DNA of 64,000 bases, taken from positions 246,338 through 310,337 of the forward strand of contig CAJULO010000001.1 in assembly GCA_910586945.1 (NCBI GenBank). Direction: 5' to 3'. Each line of letters starts with the position of its first letter. Position 1 is the stretch's first letter. A program made the translations under genes and the position numbers. This document shows positions 27,053-35,981 of this stretch, piece after piece. The notes beneath the pieces were generated by a model. It was not told the DNA's origin. It saw only the letters and a list, made by a program, of their open reading frames with translations, and made no database searches. This stretch comes from an uncultured Christensenellaceae bacterium. Its GTDB lineage: Bacteria > Bacillota > Clostridia > Christensenellales > Borkfalkiaceae.

Positions 27053-28548
27053 AGATAGAGAACTTGCAAAACTAACATTGCAACGAGAAGATGGTTTGCT
27101 GAAAAAATTAAAAAAGGTATATAAAAGTGCATTTACGAGTGTAAAGCAAGTAGTGCAACAAATGGTAGGTATAAAGTTGCCTACACAGTCGCAGATACAT
27201 CAAATGAAATATCAAAAGCAACTAGCTAAAAATCTACAACAAGCTTTAAAACCTTTAAAGTCAAATAATATATCAACTTTTAAAGAATACCTAAAAGAAA
27301 GCTATAACAACGGATATATAGGCACACTCTATGCTCTGCAAGGACATGGTGTGCCTTTATTATTACCAGTTGACCAAAGACAAATGCTGAAAGCAATATC
27401 CCTTACAAATGATAATATAAAGCTATCCAAAAAACTATATAAGGATATAGACAATTTGGCAAATACAGTACGGCATGAAATTACAAGGGGTATTGCCGTT
27501 GGAGCGAGTTATCAAGATATAGCAAGGAATATAAGCTATAGGGGGAATGCATCTATAAACAACGCAATGCGAATGGCTAGAACAGAGGGAGGCAAAATAG
27601 CGAGTGAGGCAAAACTGGAGGCAATGCACGATGCAAAAGCAAAAGGTGTAGATGTTGTCAAGGTATGGTGTAGTACTTTAGACGGAAAGACGCGAGAGAG
27701 CCACCAGCTATTAGACGGTGTTGTAAAAGAACTTGACGAAGAGTTTGTAACGATAGACGGCAAAAGGGCAATGTATCCGCAAGGGTTTAATGACCCTAGC
27801 GAAGATTGTAATTGCAGATGTGTATTGTTGACAAGGGCAAAGTGGGCGTTAGACGACAAAACTACACGCTATAACAATGAAACAGGCGAGATTATAGAGT
27901 GTAAAGACTATGCCGCGTTTAAAGAGAAATACTTGCAAAAAATGGAAGAAAGGAGTATAATAAAAGAACAAGAAAAAGTAGGTATAAGCATTTTAGATAA
28001 TGCTCCAAGACTAGAAAACCACAGTATGTTAGATTGTTTCGATACAACAAACCCCGGCTATAGTACAGGCAAAGAAGAATACACTAGGAATTGTCAAAGG
28101 TGTGTATGTGCATATGAAGCTAGGCGCAGAGGGTATGATGTCATAGCAAGTAAGCGTATACTTGACGGAACAGATACTTTGCCATGTTTAGGGCATCCTT
28201 TTGGTTTTCAAAATGTCTTTGAGAATGGTAAAGAATTATTAGAAAAAATACAAGCTAGAACTGGTAAGGCGGTTCAAAATTCTATTATTAATAAAATGGA
28301 AAGCTTTGGTGATGGTACAAGAGCATTTGTTGCTGTATATTGGCAAGACCGTATCGGTGGAGGGGGCATACATTTATTGTCAACAAATAAATGGCAAAAC
28401 TGTATTTATTGACCCACAAACTGGCAATTATGATTGTTCAAATTATTTTGCGTCTGGTATGATAATACCAAGTATGACAAGATTACTAAGGATAGACGAT
28501 AAAAAGTTTACAAATTTGATAGAAAAGTGTGTAAAATTAAGGAGGTAA
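27030..28548 (+). pseudogene. MuF minor head protein fused to a papain-fold toxin domain, frameshifted
   Basis: The first 300 residues are phage MuF (NTVRHEITRGIAVGASYQ, MRMARTEGGKIASEAKLEA, KVWCSTLDGKTRESHQLLDG, DPSEDCNCRCVL). The C-terminal 190 residues look like a papain-fold (Tox-PL-type) toxin: nucleophile region NCQRCVCAYEARRRGYDV, then FVAVYWQDRIGGGG. The frame breaks at 28,362-28,385. Restoring one base in the G run and one in the next A run would yield GGGGHTFIVNK-INGKTVFIDPQTG, giving the expected His and Asp. As it stands translation stops at 28,412, so the toxin is probably dead. Confidence 0.75.
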
Positions 28549-28550
28549 GT

Positions 28551-28853
28551 ATGGTAACAGTTGAGCGAGCTTGTGAATTAGTGCTAAAAGATAGGCAAGT
28601 ATCTTATATTACAATGGTTACAGATATTCAAAGAGGTTATGTTATTAGTTCTACTGAAAATGGCGAAGAGCGTGAAATATTTGATAATTCATCACATTTA
28701 AGATTTATAGATAAGAAAACTGGAGAAATGCAAGGATATTTATTACCTCAAAATCTTACAGAATTATCAAAAGGGATAAAAGTAGATATTCCAGAGCAGT
28801 ATCAAGTGCCTGAACAACTAAAGCATTTATACGAAGAATGTAAAGAAGAATAA
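28551..28853 (+). CDS. Probable immunity protein for the MuF-linked toxin
   Basis: 100 residues from ATG 28551 behind GGAGG. Soluble, mixed alpha/beta: ACELVLKDRQVSYITMVTDIQRGYVIS, then FIDKKTGEMQGYLLPQNLTELSKGIKVDIP. It starts directly after the toxin reading frame and ends at a terminator, the usual position of a cognate immunity gene. No immunity family is named from sequence alone. Its frame is intact although the toxin is broken. A degenerate copy of its middle lies near 57,830. Confidence 0.55.
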   Translation: MVTVERACELVLKDRQVSYITMVTDIQRGYVISSTENGEEREIFDNSSHLRFIDKKTGEMQGYLLPQNLTELSKGIKVDIPEQYQVPEQLKHLYEECKEE

Positions 28854-28880
28854 TACAAAAAAAATAAAAAATTAAATAGT

Positions 28881-28912
28881 AAAGGCAAGTATCTTTCATA
28901 CTTGCCTTTTTT
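28881..28912 (+). terminator. Rho-independent terminator after the immunity gene
   Basis: Stem AAAGGCAAGTAT with complement, CTTTC loop, T run. An equivalent hairpin recurs at 57,854-57,882. Confidence 0.85.
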
Positions 28913-28941
28913 CATGCAAAAAATAAGGAAGTGGTAAGAGT

Positions 28942-29154
28942 ATGAACTGGAAGATAGCATACATATTGGCAAGAGTTTTTTTAATACTCTTGTCATTTGT
29001 TTATATCTTATTTAGCATAATATTTCAAACGATATGGTGTCTCTGTGGCAGGGAAGTGTTAGTGGCGATAGAGTGGGTAAGAGGTGGGTGTATATTGTAT
29101 AATGTGCTGAGTATAGGGGAGTTAAAACTCTGTGCTTGGTATTTGGTAGAATAA
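28942..29154 (+). CDS. Small one-helix membrane protein
   Basis: 70 residues. A single long hydrophobic segment (ARVFLILLSFVYILFSIIF) lies near the N-terminus, then IEWVRGGCILYNVLSIGELKLC. GGAAGTGGTAAGAG precedes the ATG. No family known. It sits between an immunity gene and the scaffold gene, and a decayed duplicate is found at about 57,910-58,125. That shows it travels with this phage segment. It could modulate the toxin-immunity pair or be a small morphogenesis factor. Confidence 0.5.
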   Translation: MNWKIAYILARVFLILLSFVYILFSIIFQTIWCLCGREVLVAIEWVRGGCILYNVLSIGELKLCAWYLVE

Positions 29155-29231
29155 TTTGCCTTTAAAATTTAGGCGTAAAAGAAAGGATAAAAATAAGACA
29201 AAACTTGTAAAAATGTAAAGGAGGAAGTGTA

Positions 29232-29774
29232 ATGATACTAGAAGAAATTTTAAAAGAACAAGGTTTAGAGAGTGAAAAGGTTACGACGATACTTGCTAAA
29301 ATGAAAGAGAGTAAACTATATATAACGACGGAAGAAAATGCAGCAGAACGCTTGAAAAAGTATAAAGAGCAAAAGGCAAAACTAGAAGCGGAACTTTCTG
29401 CAAAGACAAAAGACGGCGAGACTGCAGGAGGCGAGCTAGAACAGCTGAAAGCAAAAAATGCAGAGCTAGAAAGTAAACTATTACAAAGTACCATTGATAG
29501 CAAGCTAACAAGTAAACTCATGAGCTTAAAGGCAACAGATGTAGAGTACATGAAGTTTAAGGCAAGGGACGGTGTAAATTTAGAACTCGACGAAAAAGGA
29601 GAAGTTAAAGGCTTAGATGATATTGTGAAAGGTTTACAAGAAAAGTATCCTAATCAATTTACAGTAGAGGGAGGTAAAAAGATAGACCCAAACACACTCC
29701 CTATGGGGAAGCAAGGAGGGAATAGCCCCTCAACCTTAGCCGAGGCATTGGCAGAACATTATAATAAGAAATAA
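29232..29774 (+). CDS. Phage scaffold protein
   Basis: 180 residues. Long helical, coiled-coil body (ILEEILKEQGLESEKVTTIL...ERLKKYKEQKAKLEAELS, LEQLKAKNAELESKLLQ), then a DIVKGLQEKYPNQF segment and a C-terminal GKQGGNSPSTLAEALAEHYN. This is the standard arrangement of siphovirus GP20-type scaffolds, just before the coat gene. RBS AAAGGAGG. Residues 1 to about 137 recur as debris at 58,200-58,620. Confidence 0.8.
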   Translation: MILEEILKEQGLESEKVTTILAKMKESKLYITTEENAAERLKKYKEQKAKLEAELSAKTKDGETAGGELEQLKAKNAELESKLLQSTIDSKLTSKLMSLKATDVEYMKFKARDGVNLELDEKGEVKGLDDIVKGLQEKYPNQFTVEGGKKIDPNTLPMGKQGGNSPSTLAEALAEHYNKK

Positions 29775-29792
29775 AAAGGAGTAAATAAAATT

Positions 29793-30758
29793 ATGGCAAT
29801 TACATTAGAAGAAATGAAAGTGGGTATGGCTGACCATATCAGTCAAAATGTGGTAGATACATTCCAAAGACAAAGTGAAATTTTAAGCATTTTACCATTT
29901 GATGATGCAGTGGCAGTTGGTGGTGTGGGTAGCACAATGACATACGGCTACTTGCAAACGAAGACACCAAGTGTAGCAGGGTTTAGAGCTATCAACGAAG
30001 AATACAAAGCAAATCACGAGACATTAGAGAAAAAGTCAGTAGAATTAAAGGTATTAGGCGGCTCATTTGAGATTGATAGGGTAATGGCAAAGGCACAAGG
30101 TATCCACAACACAGTAGACTATCAAATGACCTCTAAAATCAAAGGGGTTGTTGGGCAGTTTCATAATGCAATGATAAACGGCGATAGCTTGCAAAATGAA
30201 AAGGAATTTGATGGGCTAGATAAAATGCTAGTTGGTACAGACACAGAATACAACACAGAGGCTGAAATTGACCTATCTACACACGAAAAAGTAAAAGCAA
30301 ATGCGGCGACCTTTTATGAAACACTTAACGAAATGCTTTTAAAGACTGGTGCAAATGCAGTACTTGTAAATACAGCAATGAAAGCAAAATTGACAACGAT
30401 TGCAAACTATTTGGGGTATATGACCAAAAGCGAAGATGCATTCGGTCGACAAGTTAGCAAAATCAACAATATACCTATCATTGACCTTGGCAATGTAGCA
30501 GTGCTTGAAAATGATAAAGCGGTTACACGAGAAGTAATTGCAACAAAGGCAGGTATTACCGAACTTTACGCAATTCGCTTAGATGCAAACTCTGGTTTTT
30601 GTGGTGTAACCTTAACAGGGAACAATGGTATTGACTACTTTTTACCAGACTTTAAGCAATCTAAAACGGTACATAGTGGCTCTGTTGAATTTGTAGGAGC
30701 GGTTGCCCTTAAAAATACAAATGCAGCAGGTGTAATTCGTAACATTAAAATTAAATAA
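29793..30758 (+). CDS. Major capsid protein (siphovirus)
   Basis: 321 residues. N-terminal LEEMKVGMADHISQNVVDTFQRQSEI, then SIL-PFDDAVAVGGVGSTMTYGYL and EYKANHETLEKKSVELKVLGGSFEID, a pattern shared by clostridial HK97-fold coats. Also FETLNEML-like helix, ANAVLVNTAMKAKLTTIAN and FGRQVSKINNIPIIDLG in the A/P domains. RBS AAAGGAG. Frame intact. It is unrelated at sight to the coat encoded at 17,970. Confidence 0.8.
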   Translation: MAITLEEMKVGMADHISQNVVDTFQRQSEILSILPFDDAVAVGGVGSTMTYGYLQTKTPSVAGFRAINEEYKANHETLEKKSVELKVLGGSFEIDRVMAKAQGIHNTVDYQMTSKIKGVVGQFHNAMINGDSLQNEKEFDGLDKMLVGTDTEYNTEAEIDLSTHEKVKANAATFYETLNEMLLKTGANAVLVNTAMKAKLTTIANYLGYMTKSEDAFGRQVSKINNIPIIDLGNVAVLENDKAVTREVIATKAGITELYAIRLDANSGFCGVTLTGNNGIDYFLPDFKQSKTVHSGSVEFVGAVALKNTNAAGVIRNIKIK

Positions 30759-30772
30759 GGAGGAAATACAAA

Positions 30773-31051
30773 ATGTCAAATAAAAATAAAGCAACACAAA
30801 AGTGGATAATTACTATAGGCAATGGTACTTGTGGAACTGGAGCAGGCGGTTTACAATTTGCAAATGGCAAGGCGGAGTGCTTTGACGGAAGAATTGCAAA
30901 CTGGTATAAAAATAGAGGGTACACTGTAACAGTGGAAACCCCAAAAACCGACATCCCACCGAAACAAGATAACAAAAATACTACACCACTAGCTGATAAG
31001 CAACCAGAGCCACCAAAGAACCCAGATGAAACGAAAAAAGAGAGTGTCTAA
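30773..31051 (+). CDS. Small hypothetical protein after the coat gene
   Basis: 92 residues. A compact N-terminal half (WIITIGNGTCGTGAGGLQFANG...IANWYKNRGYTVTVE) and a Pro/Lys/Asp-rich disordered tail. RBS AAGGAGG. The position suggests a head decoration or head-tail joining factor; no family recognised. A short hairpin overlaps its end (about 31,036-31,066). Confidence 0.55.
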   Translation: MSNKNKATQKWIITIGNGTCGTGAGGLQFANGKAECFDGRIANWYKNRGYTVTVETPKTDIPPKQDNKNTTPLADKQPEPPKNPDETKKESV

Positions 31052-31088
31052 AGGCTCTCTCTTTTAAAATGAAAAAGGAGCGTACTAC

Positions 31089-31610
31089 ATGGTTGAGATA
31101 GAAAGACTAAAGCGAATGCCAGAGTTTCAAGCAATGGAAGAAAGAGAGCTAAAAGAACTTATTGCGGCAATGCAAGAATTAGTACATAGCTATACAAACA
31201 ATAACTTTCAAAATCGGCAAAAGCGAATAACTGCTAAGAGTGAAAACGGCAAGATTATAGGGTTCTGCCAGTTTTTTGATGAGGGGGATATTATTCAAAT
31301 CAGCGAAAGTATAAATAATGGACTGTATACGATTGTAGAAGTTACCGATAGAACGATAACACTTGATAGAGCATTGTACGAAGCACCTTATAACTTGCTA
31401 ACGAAAATTTAGTATCCTAAAAATGTAATACAGGGCGTAGTCAATTTATTAAAATGGGAAGTGCAAATGCGGAATAAAGTAGGAATTCAAAGTGAAAGTA
31501 TTAGTAGACACGCAGTAACTTATTTTTCACAAGATGTAACCAATACTTGTATGGGCTATCCTATAAGTCTATTAGGCTTTTTAAAACCGTATAAAAAGGC
31601 AAAGGTGTAG
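31089..31610 (+). pseudogene. Head-tail connector protein with an in-frame TAG
   Basis: RLKRMPEFQAMEERELKELIAAMQELV and FFDEGDIIQISESINNGLYTIVEV begin a gp6/gp15-type connector. A TAG at 31,410 stops it after 107 residues. The same frame continues YPKNVIQGVVNLLKWE...VGIQSESISRHAVTYFSQD...YPISLLGFLKPYKKAKV to 31,610, the expected second half. One nonsense mutation therefore splits a 173-residue protein. Confidence 0.75.
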
Positions 31611-31612
31611 GT

Positions 31613-31936
31613 ATGCTCGGCGGTAATATTCAAGCTACGATTGAAGTACTTGCAGAAAGTTATAAAAATGTAATTGGCGAAAGCGAACAAATTTTTACAG
31701 AAGTGAAAAATATAACAGGATGGTTGGATATGGTAAGTGGGGATAGTGGCAGATTAAACTTTTATGCAAAAGTAGAAGAGAGTACACATGTCTTTCTATG
31801 CGACTATTTTACGATTGACTTTACAGCTGAAAATGCTCGGCTTGTCATTGAGGGAAAATGTTATGATATTCGATATATTGATAACCCTATGCAACGCAAT
31901 CAGCATTTAGAAATTTACTTAAAATATATGGGATAG
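31613..31936 (+). CDS. Head-closure protein
   Basis: 107 residues, beta-rich: NITGWLDMVSGDSGRLNFYAKVEESTHVFL, then CYDIRYIDNPMQRNQHLEIYL, which reads like Phage_H_T_join/SPP1 gp16-type stoppers with the closing YIDNPM..HLEI strand. Packed between connector and tail-completion genes with one-base spacing. Confidence 0.6.
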   Translation: MLGGNIQATIEVLAESYKNVIGESEQIFTEVKNITGWLDMVSGDSGRLNFYAKVEESTHVFLCDYFTIDFTAENARLVIEGKCYDIRYIDNPMQRNQHLEIYLKYMG

Positions 31937-31945
31937 GTGGTAAGT

Positions 31946-32344
31946 ATGGGTGTAGAAATTAAAAATAACTTTATGGAAATCAAGGGCTTGATTGCTGAGC
32001 AATCTAACATTTTTTTAAACGAGGTGGCAATGGAAATTTGTAGTCAAACAGTGCAAAATTCAGCAACACAAACAGGAGCTACAAAACGGAGTTGGCGACA
32101 TGAAGTTGAGGGGAATATTGGAGTGGTTGGTAGTACAAGTATCAATGCTGTATATGAAGAGTTCGGTACTGGCGAGTATGCCTTAAATGGCGACGGACGC
32201 AAAACGCCTTGGAAGTATCAAGACATAAAAGGGAAGTGGTATACAACAAGCGGGAAAAAACCTAAACGCATGCTTTTTAAAGCTTTTGAAAGTAAAAAAG
32301 CATTTATTGAAAAAAGACTTAAAGAGCTATTAAAAGAGGTGTAA
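31946..32344 (+). CDS. Tail-component protein (HK97 gp10-like)
   Basis: 132 residues from ATG 31946, preceded by AGGTGG. NSATQTGATKRSWRHEVEG, AVYEEFGTGEYA and a C-terminal KPKRMLFKAFESKKAFIEKRLKEL are the HK97 gp10 family signature (VEYGTG-type motif, then helix). It joins the tail to the head in siphoviruses. Confidence 0.75.
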   Translation: MGVEIKNNFMEIKGLIAEQSNIFLNEVAMEICSQTVQNSATQTGATKRSWRHEVEGNIGVVGSTSINAVYEEFGTGEYALNGDGRKTPWKYQDIKGKWYTTSGKKPKRMLFKAFESKKAFIEKRLKELLKEV

Positions 32345-32347
32345 GGT

Positions 32348-32704
32348 ATGGAAATGTTACAAATGTTAGCAAAGCTTTTAAAAGCAATAAACTATCATTA
32401 CGGTATAGTGCAAGGCACAGTTAAATATCCGTACTGGGTAGGCGAGTATATCGAGAGTGAAGTCTTTACAGAAGACGGCAAAAGAGAATTTACAGTTCTA
32501 CTAAATGGCTTTACTAGAGGCAAATATGTAGAGCTAGAAAGAGAAAAAGAAAAGATAAGAGGGCTTATAGATAACAGACTTATTCAGCAGAACAAGTCTG
32601 TTTTTTTAGTCAATTTTGGGGGTAGCATAAATATCCCTGTGGATGACGAGAGTTTAAAACGCCAACAGATAACAATCAAAATACAAGAATGGAGGAGTAA
32701 ATAA
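32348..32704 (+). CDS. Tail terminator-like protein
   Basis: 118 residues. KYPYWVGEYIESEVFTEDGKREFTVLLNGFTRG and a final KRQQITIKIQEWRSK. Position (after gp10-like, before the major tail protein) and size fit the tail terminator/completion family. RBS AGGTGTAAGG overlaps the preceding stop. Confidence 0.55.
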   Translation: MEMLQMLAKLLKAINYHYGIVQGTVKYPYWVGEYIESEVFTEDGKREFTVLLNGFTRGKYVELEREKEKIRGLIDNRLIQQNKSVFLVNFGGSINIPVDDESLKRQQITIKIQEWRSK

Positions 32705-32705
32705 A

Positions 32706-33281
32706 ATGCAAAGCGGAGTAACACAAACAACAGCTGAGAATTTAGTATTTGGTGCAGGTACAATTCATAGAAATTTACAATATGACGACGAAACGCAGAG
32801 CTGGAATTTTAGAGACAGTTTAGTAGGAGCGACAAGTGGGGGTTCGACTTTGACAATCACGCCAGAGCTTATTGATGTCGAGGTGGACGGAACGGGTGTA
32901 AAGGTGCAAGGCTTGACAATGAAGACTGGCGAAACAGCAACACTGGAAACAAATTTTGTAGAAATCACAAGGGATATTTTATCTACACTTGTTTTTGGGG
33001 AAGTTACGCAAAATGCCTTAGCGGGTTACGACCTTATAGAAAGCAGAGCAGATATTAAAAGTGGGGACTACTGGGAAAATGTAGCTTTTGTCGGCAAGTC
33101 TAGCACTGGTAAAGATATTATTGTTATTTTAGAAAATGCACTTTGTACAAGTGGACTAAGCTTAGGCAGTCAAAACAAAAAGGAAACAGTTGTAAAAGCT
33201 ACTTTTGAATGTACGCAAAAGGCAAGTGGCGATATGAACACACTACCATATAAAATTTACTATCCCAGAAAGGAGGGCTAA
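32706..33281 (+). CDS. Major tail tube protein
   Basis: 191 residues, beta-rich: AENLVFGAGTIHRNLQYDDETQSW, then GVKVQGLTMKTGETATLETNFVEIT, and LCTSGLSLGSQNKKETVVKATFECTQ. These features match tail-tube proteins of clostridial siphoviruses. It precedes the tail chaperone pair as expected. RBS GGAGG. Frame intact. Confidence 0.75.
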   Translation: MQSGVTQTTAENLVFGAGTIHRNLQYDDETQSWNFRDSLVGATSGGSTLTITPELIDVEVDGTGVKVQGLTMKTGETATLETNFVEITRDILSTLVFGEVTQNALAGYDLIESRADIKSGDYWENVAFVGKSSTGKDIIVILENALCTSGLSLGSQNKKETVVKATFECTQKASGDMNTLPYKIYYPRKEG

Positions 33282-33284
33282 AAA

Positions 33285-33608
33285 ATGGAAATGAGAGTTT
33301 TAACTGCAAGAGACATTGCCCCGATATGTAAAATTTTAAGCAAGCTAGGATTTACAGAAATCTTAACAAACTTGCAAGCTTTGAAAGAACAGGACGGTTT
33401 AGAGGCAATGGCAAAAATTGTAGATAGTATTTTATACAATTTAGATAAAGTACAAGAGGAACTATTTTGTTTTGTATCCAGTGTTGTCGGGCAAGATGTC
33501 AGCGAGCTTAGTATGGCAGAGTTTACAGAAGTACTTTTTGCAGTTGTAAAAAAGGAGGAATTCCGTAATTTTTTTACGGCTGCATTCAAATTGTTGCGGC
33601 AAAAATAG
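33285..33608 (+). CDS. Tail assembly chaperone, short form
   Basis: 107 residues, helical: TARDIAPICKILSKLGFTEIL, LEAMAKIVDSILYNLDKVQEE, MAEFTEVLFAVVKKEEFRNF. It is the gpG equivalent of a long-tailed phage. Near its 3' end it contains a 7-T slippery run that allows a -1 shift into the following open frame, making a fused gpGT-like product that recruits the tape measure during tail assembly. Confidence 0.75.
   Translation: MEMRVLTARDIAPICKILSKLGFTEILTNLQALKEQDGLEAMAKIVDSILYNLDKVQEELFCFVSSVVGQDVSELSMAEFTEVLFAVVKKEEFRNFFTAAFKLLRQK
33569..33575 (+). promoter_or_regulatory. Programmed -1 ribosomal frameshift site
   Basis: A heptamer of seven T residues, in frame as T-TTT-TTT, lies 12 codons before the gpG stop. 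A -1 slip reads TTT then TACGGCTGC and stays open to 33,892. This is the standard location and form of the tail-chaperone slip site in siphoviruses. Confidence 0.75.
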
Positions 33609-33892
33609 AGAACTTTTGGGACTTGGTATTTAAACGATACGCAAGTCCTTTTTCATGTATTGACCAGTTTATAGAACTTGGACAATTTAGCGGGTTAGTA
33701 CAAATGCTCTATGCAAAAGAAAATGAAGAGAAGTTGTGGCAGTTTTTTCTGCACAAGGTGGACGGTAAGAGTTTTGAGGACTTTAAAGCAGAAGTTCAAC
33801 CAGTTCGAGTAAAACCAGTGGATACAAAAACTGTTATAGAACACTCTTTACAAATTTTAAAGGGGGTGAGTGGCAGTGACAAGCGTATTTGA
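33576..33892 (+). CDS. Tail assembly chaperone, frameshift extension (T part)
   Basis: The -1 frame open from the slip site: YGCIQIVAAKIENFWDLVFK, then SCIDQFIELGQFSGLVQMLYAKENEE. It has no good independent start or ribosome site (first candidate TTG 33623). Expected fused protein about 202 residues, with the first 97 shared with the short form. It overlaps the start of the tape-measure gene. Confidence 0.7.
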
Positions 33893-35981
33893 GCTTGAGG
33901 GACGCATAGGTGTTGACAACAGTGATGCTGTAGAAAAACTGGATAGTACAGAACAAAAAGTAAACAAAGTCGGCAAGTCCTTTTTAAAGGGTATTGCAAA
34001 TGTTGCAAAATGGGGAACTGCTATTGTCGGAGCGGTTACCGCTGCAAGGGTTGCCGTACTCAAATTTGCCTCAAGTGCTATCAATAAATTAGATAGCATT
34101 GATAAGATGTCGCAAAAGATAGGACTATCGACTGATGCATATCAAAAGTGGGAATATGTCATGGGACAATGTGGTATGCAAATTGATAGCATGCAAATAG
34201 GTATGAAAACACTTGTGTCGCAAATGCAAGGTGTGGCAGAGGGGACGGCAAGTAGTAAAGAAGCTTTTCATAAACTCGGTGTATCTGTCTATGACACTGA
34301 GGGCAAAATGAAGTCGCAAGAAGAAATGTTCCAAGAGGTCATTTTGGCACTTTCCAAAATGGAAGAGGGGGTTGAGAGAGCAAACCTTGCAACTACCTTA
34401 TTTGGACGCAGTGGTACTGAACTAGCACCGCTCTTAAATCAAGGGAGTGAAGCGATTGAAGGACTGATTGCCAACACAGAAAAACTAGGACTAATTATAG
34501 AAAATGATACTGTACTCGCAGGGGTAAAGTTAGGGGATACATTTGACGATATAAAGCGGGCGATGTCTGCAATGACAACGAACTTTAAGGCCTCCCTTTT
34601 CCCGGCATTGCAACAAATGGCGGATAAAATTATTGCACTATTACCAACAATTAAAGGGATGTTTGATAAACTTGCACCAGTCGTAAGTCAAATGTTAGAG
34701 GGTATGGTAGCACCTACAATAGAATTATTTAGTAATTTAATGGATACACTACTTGGTCTATTTGAGGGTATTCTACCTGTACTATCCGAGCTAACGAACC
34801 AAATATTACCAGTATTTGCAAGTTTATTAAAAAGCATTACACCGCTTATCTCGAATTTAGCACAAGCTGTACTTCCAGTATTGACGAAAATACTGGAAAA
34901 GGTAATGCCAATTATAACAGAACTCATAGAGCGAGTTATTCCATATTTGGCGACACTGCTTGAAAGGATAATGCCTATCATTGAAATTATAGTCAATCAA
35001 ATTTTGCCGATACTACTCGATAAATTTGTAGAGTTAGCACCATATTTATTTGACTTGATAGACACTATATTGCCAATACTGATAGAGCTTGTAGACGCAC
35101 TCTTGCCGTGTATACAACCTATACTTGAAATGCTTGTTGCACTACTAGACCCATTGCTACAACTTACGCAATTTGTACTACCAATACTTACAGCTACAAT
35201 AAGGGCAATAGGAGGACTTTTAGCAGAATATATTGCTCCTATTCTTAGAGTACTTGTACAGCTTATAGGTGGAGCATTTAGCGAAGCATTAAAAGGAATT
35301 GCTACAATGATGCAAGGCGTAGGCGCTGTATTTGCAAATGTATGGAATGGTATTGTGGCAATGTGGAATAAAGCAGTTAGCTTTTTTCATGGTATTTTGA
35401 ATGGTATTAAAAATGTTTTTAGTGGTGTTGGAGAGTTTTTCCACGACTTATTTAGCAAGCTTTGGAATGGAATAAAATCAATGATAAATGCTGTAATTTA
35501 TGGCTTAAATAAAATGATTGAAGCTCCTATAAATTTACTCAATAAAGGTATAGGACTTTTGAAAAAAATCAATTTATTTGGTTGGAAACCATTTGATTTT
35601 TTAGGCGAGATACCAGTGCCACAGATACCAATGCTAGCAAAGGGAGGTGTTTTAAAGAAAGGGCAAGTTGGTTATTTAGAGGGGGACGGCGACGAGGCAG
35701 TTGTGCCACTTTCACAAAATACAGAGTGGATGAACACAGTTGCCGAAAGATTGAATAGTTTACAAGCAGAAGAGTGGCGTACTCGAACGGAAAAGGTGGA
35801 AAGTACAACAGTACAAACTACATTTGAAAGTAGTAACAGTGAACAAGTACTTTTAGCAATTTTAGATGCAGTGCAGAAGCTAGATAACCATTTACAAGAC
35901 AAATTCTTTGATGCCATATCAAGTTTAAAATTGCAGATAAATGATAGAGAATTTGCAAGGTTGGTAAAGAAAAATGCTTGA
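33876..35981 (+). CDS. Tail tape measure protein
   Basis: About 701 residues; GTG 33876 lies 9 bases after AGGGGG (GTG 33870 also possible). N-terminal VFELEGRIGVDNSDAVEKLD, a coiled region with KWEYVMGQCGMQIDSMQIGMKTL, then many hydrophobic helical repeats (LPVLTKILEKVMPIITELIE, LLDKFVELAPYLFDLIDTILP) and a C-terminal KGGVLKKGQVGYLEGDGDEAVVPLS. It sets tail length and is ejected during infection. About 700 residues predicts a short to medium tail. Confidence 0.88.
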   Translation: MTSVFELEGRIGVDNSDAVEKLDSTEQKVNKVGKSFLKGIANVAKWGTAIVGAVTAARVAVLKFASSAINKLDSIDKMSQKIGLSTDAYQKWEYVMGQCGMQIDSMQIGMKTLVSQMQGVAEGTASSKEAFHKLGVSVYDTEGKMKSQEEMFQEVILALSKMEEGVERANLATTLFGRSGTELAPLLNQGSEAIEGLIANTEKLGLIIENDTVLAGVKLGDTFDDIKRAMSAMTTNFKASLFPALQQMADKIIALLPTIKGMFDKLAPVVSQMLEGMVAPTIELFSNLMDTLLGLFEGILPVLSELTNQILPVFASLLKSITPLISNLAQAVLPVLTKILEKVMPIITELIERVIPYLATLLERIMPIIEIIVNQILPILLDKFVELAPYLFDLIDTILPILIELVDALLPCIQPILEMLVALLDPLLQLTQFVLPILTATIRAIGGLLAEYIAPILRVLVQLIGGAFSEALKGIATMMQGVGAVFANVWNGIVAMWNKAVSFFHGILNGIKNVFSGVGEFFHDLFSKLWNGIKSMINAVIYGLNKMIEAPINLLNKGIGLLKKINLFGWKPFDFLGEIPVPQIPMLAKGGVLKKGQVGYLEGDGDEAVVPLSQNTEWMNTVAERLNSLQAEEWRTRTEKVESTTVQTTFESSNSEQVLLAILDAVQKLDNHLQDKFFDAISSLKLQINDREFARLVKKNA

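Noticed and set aside
31036..31066. Hairpin at the end of the small gene after the siphovirus coat
   Set aside because: The stem is short and lies inside a continuous late operon; a full terminator is unlikely.
24376..31610. Possible stop-codon reassignment (TGA or TAG read as an amino acid)
   Set aside because: TGA and TAG serve as normal stops in neighbouring phage and host genes (for example TGA at 36,787), Trp is otherwise TGG, and frameshifts accompany the stops. Ordinary decay explains it.
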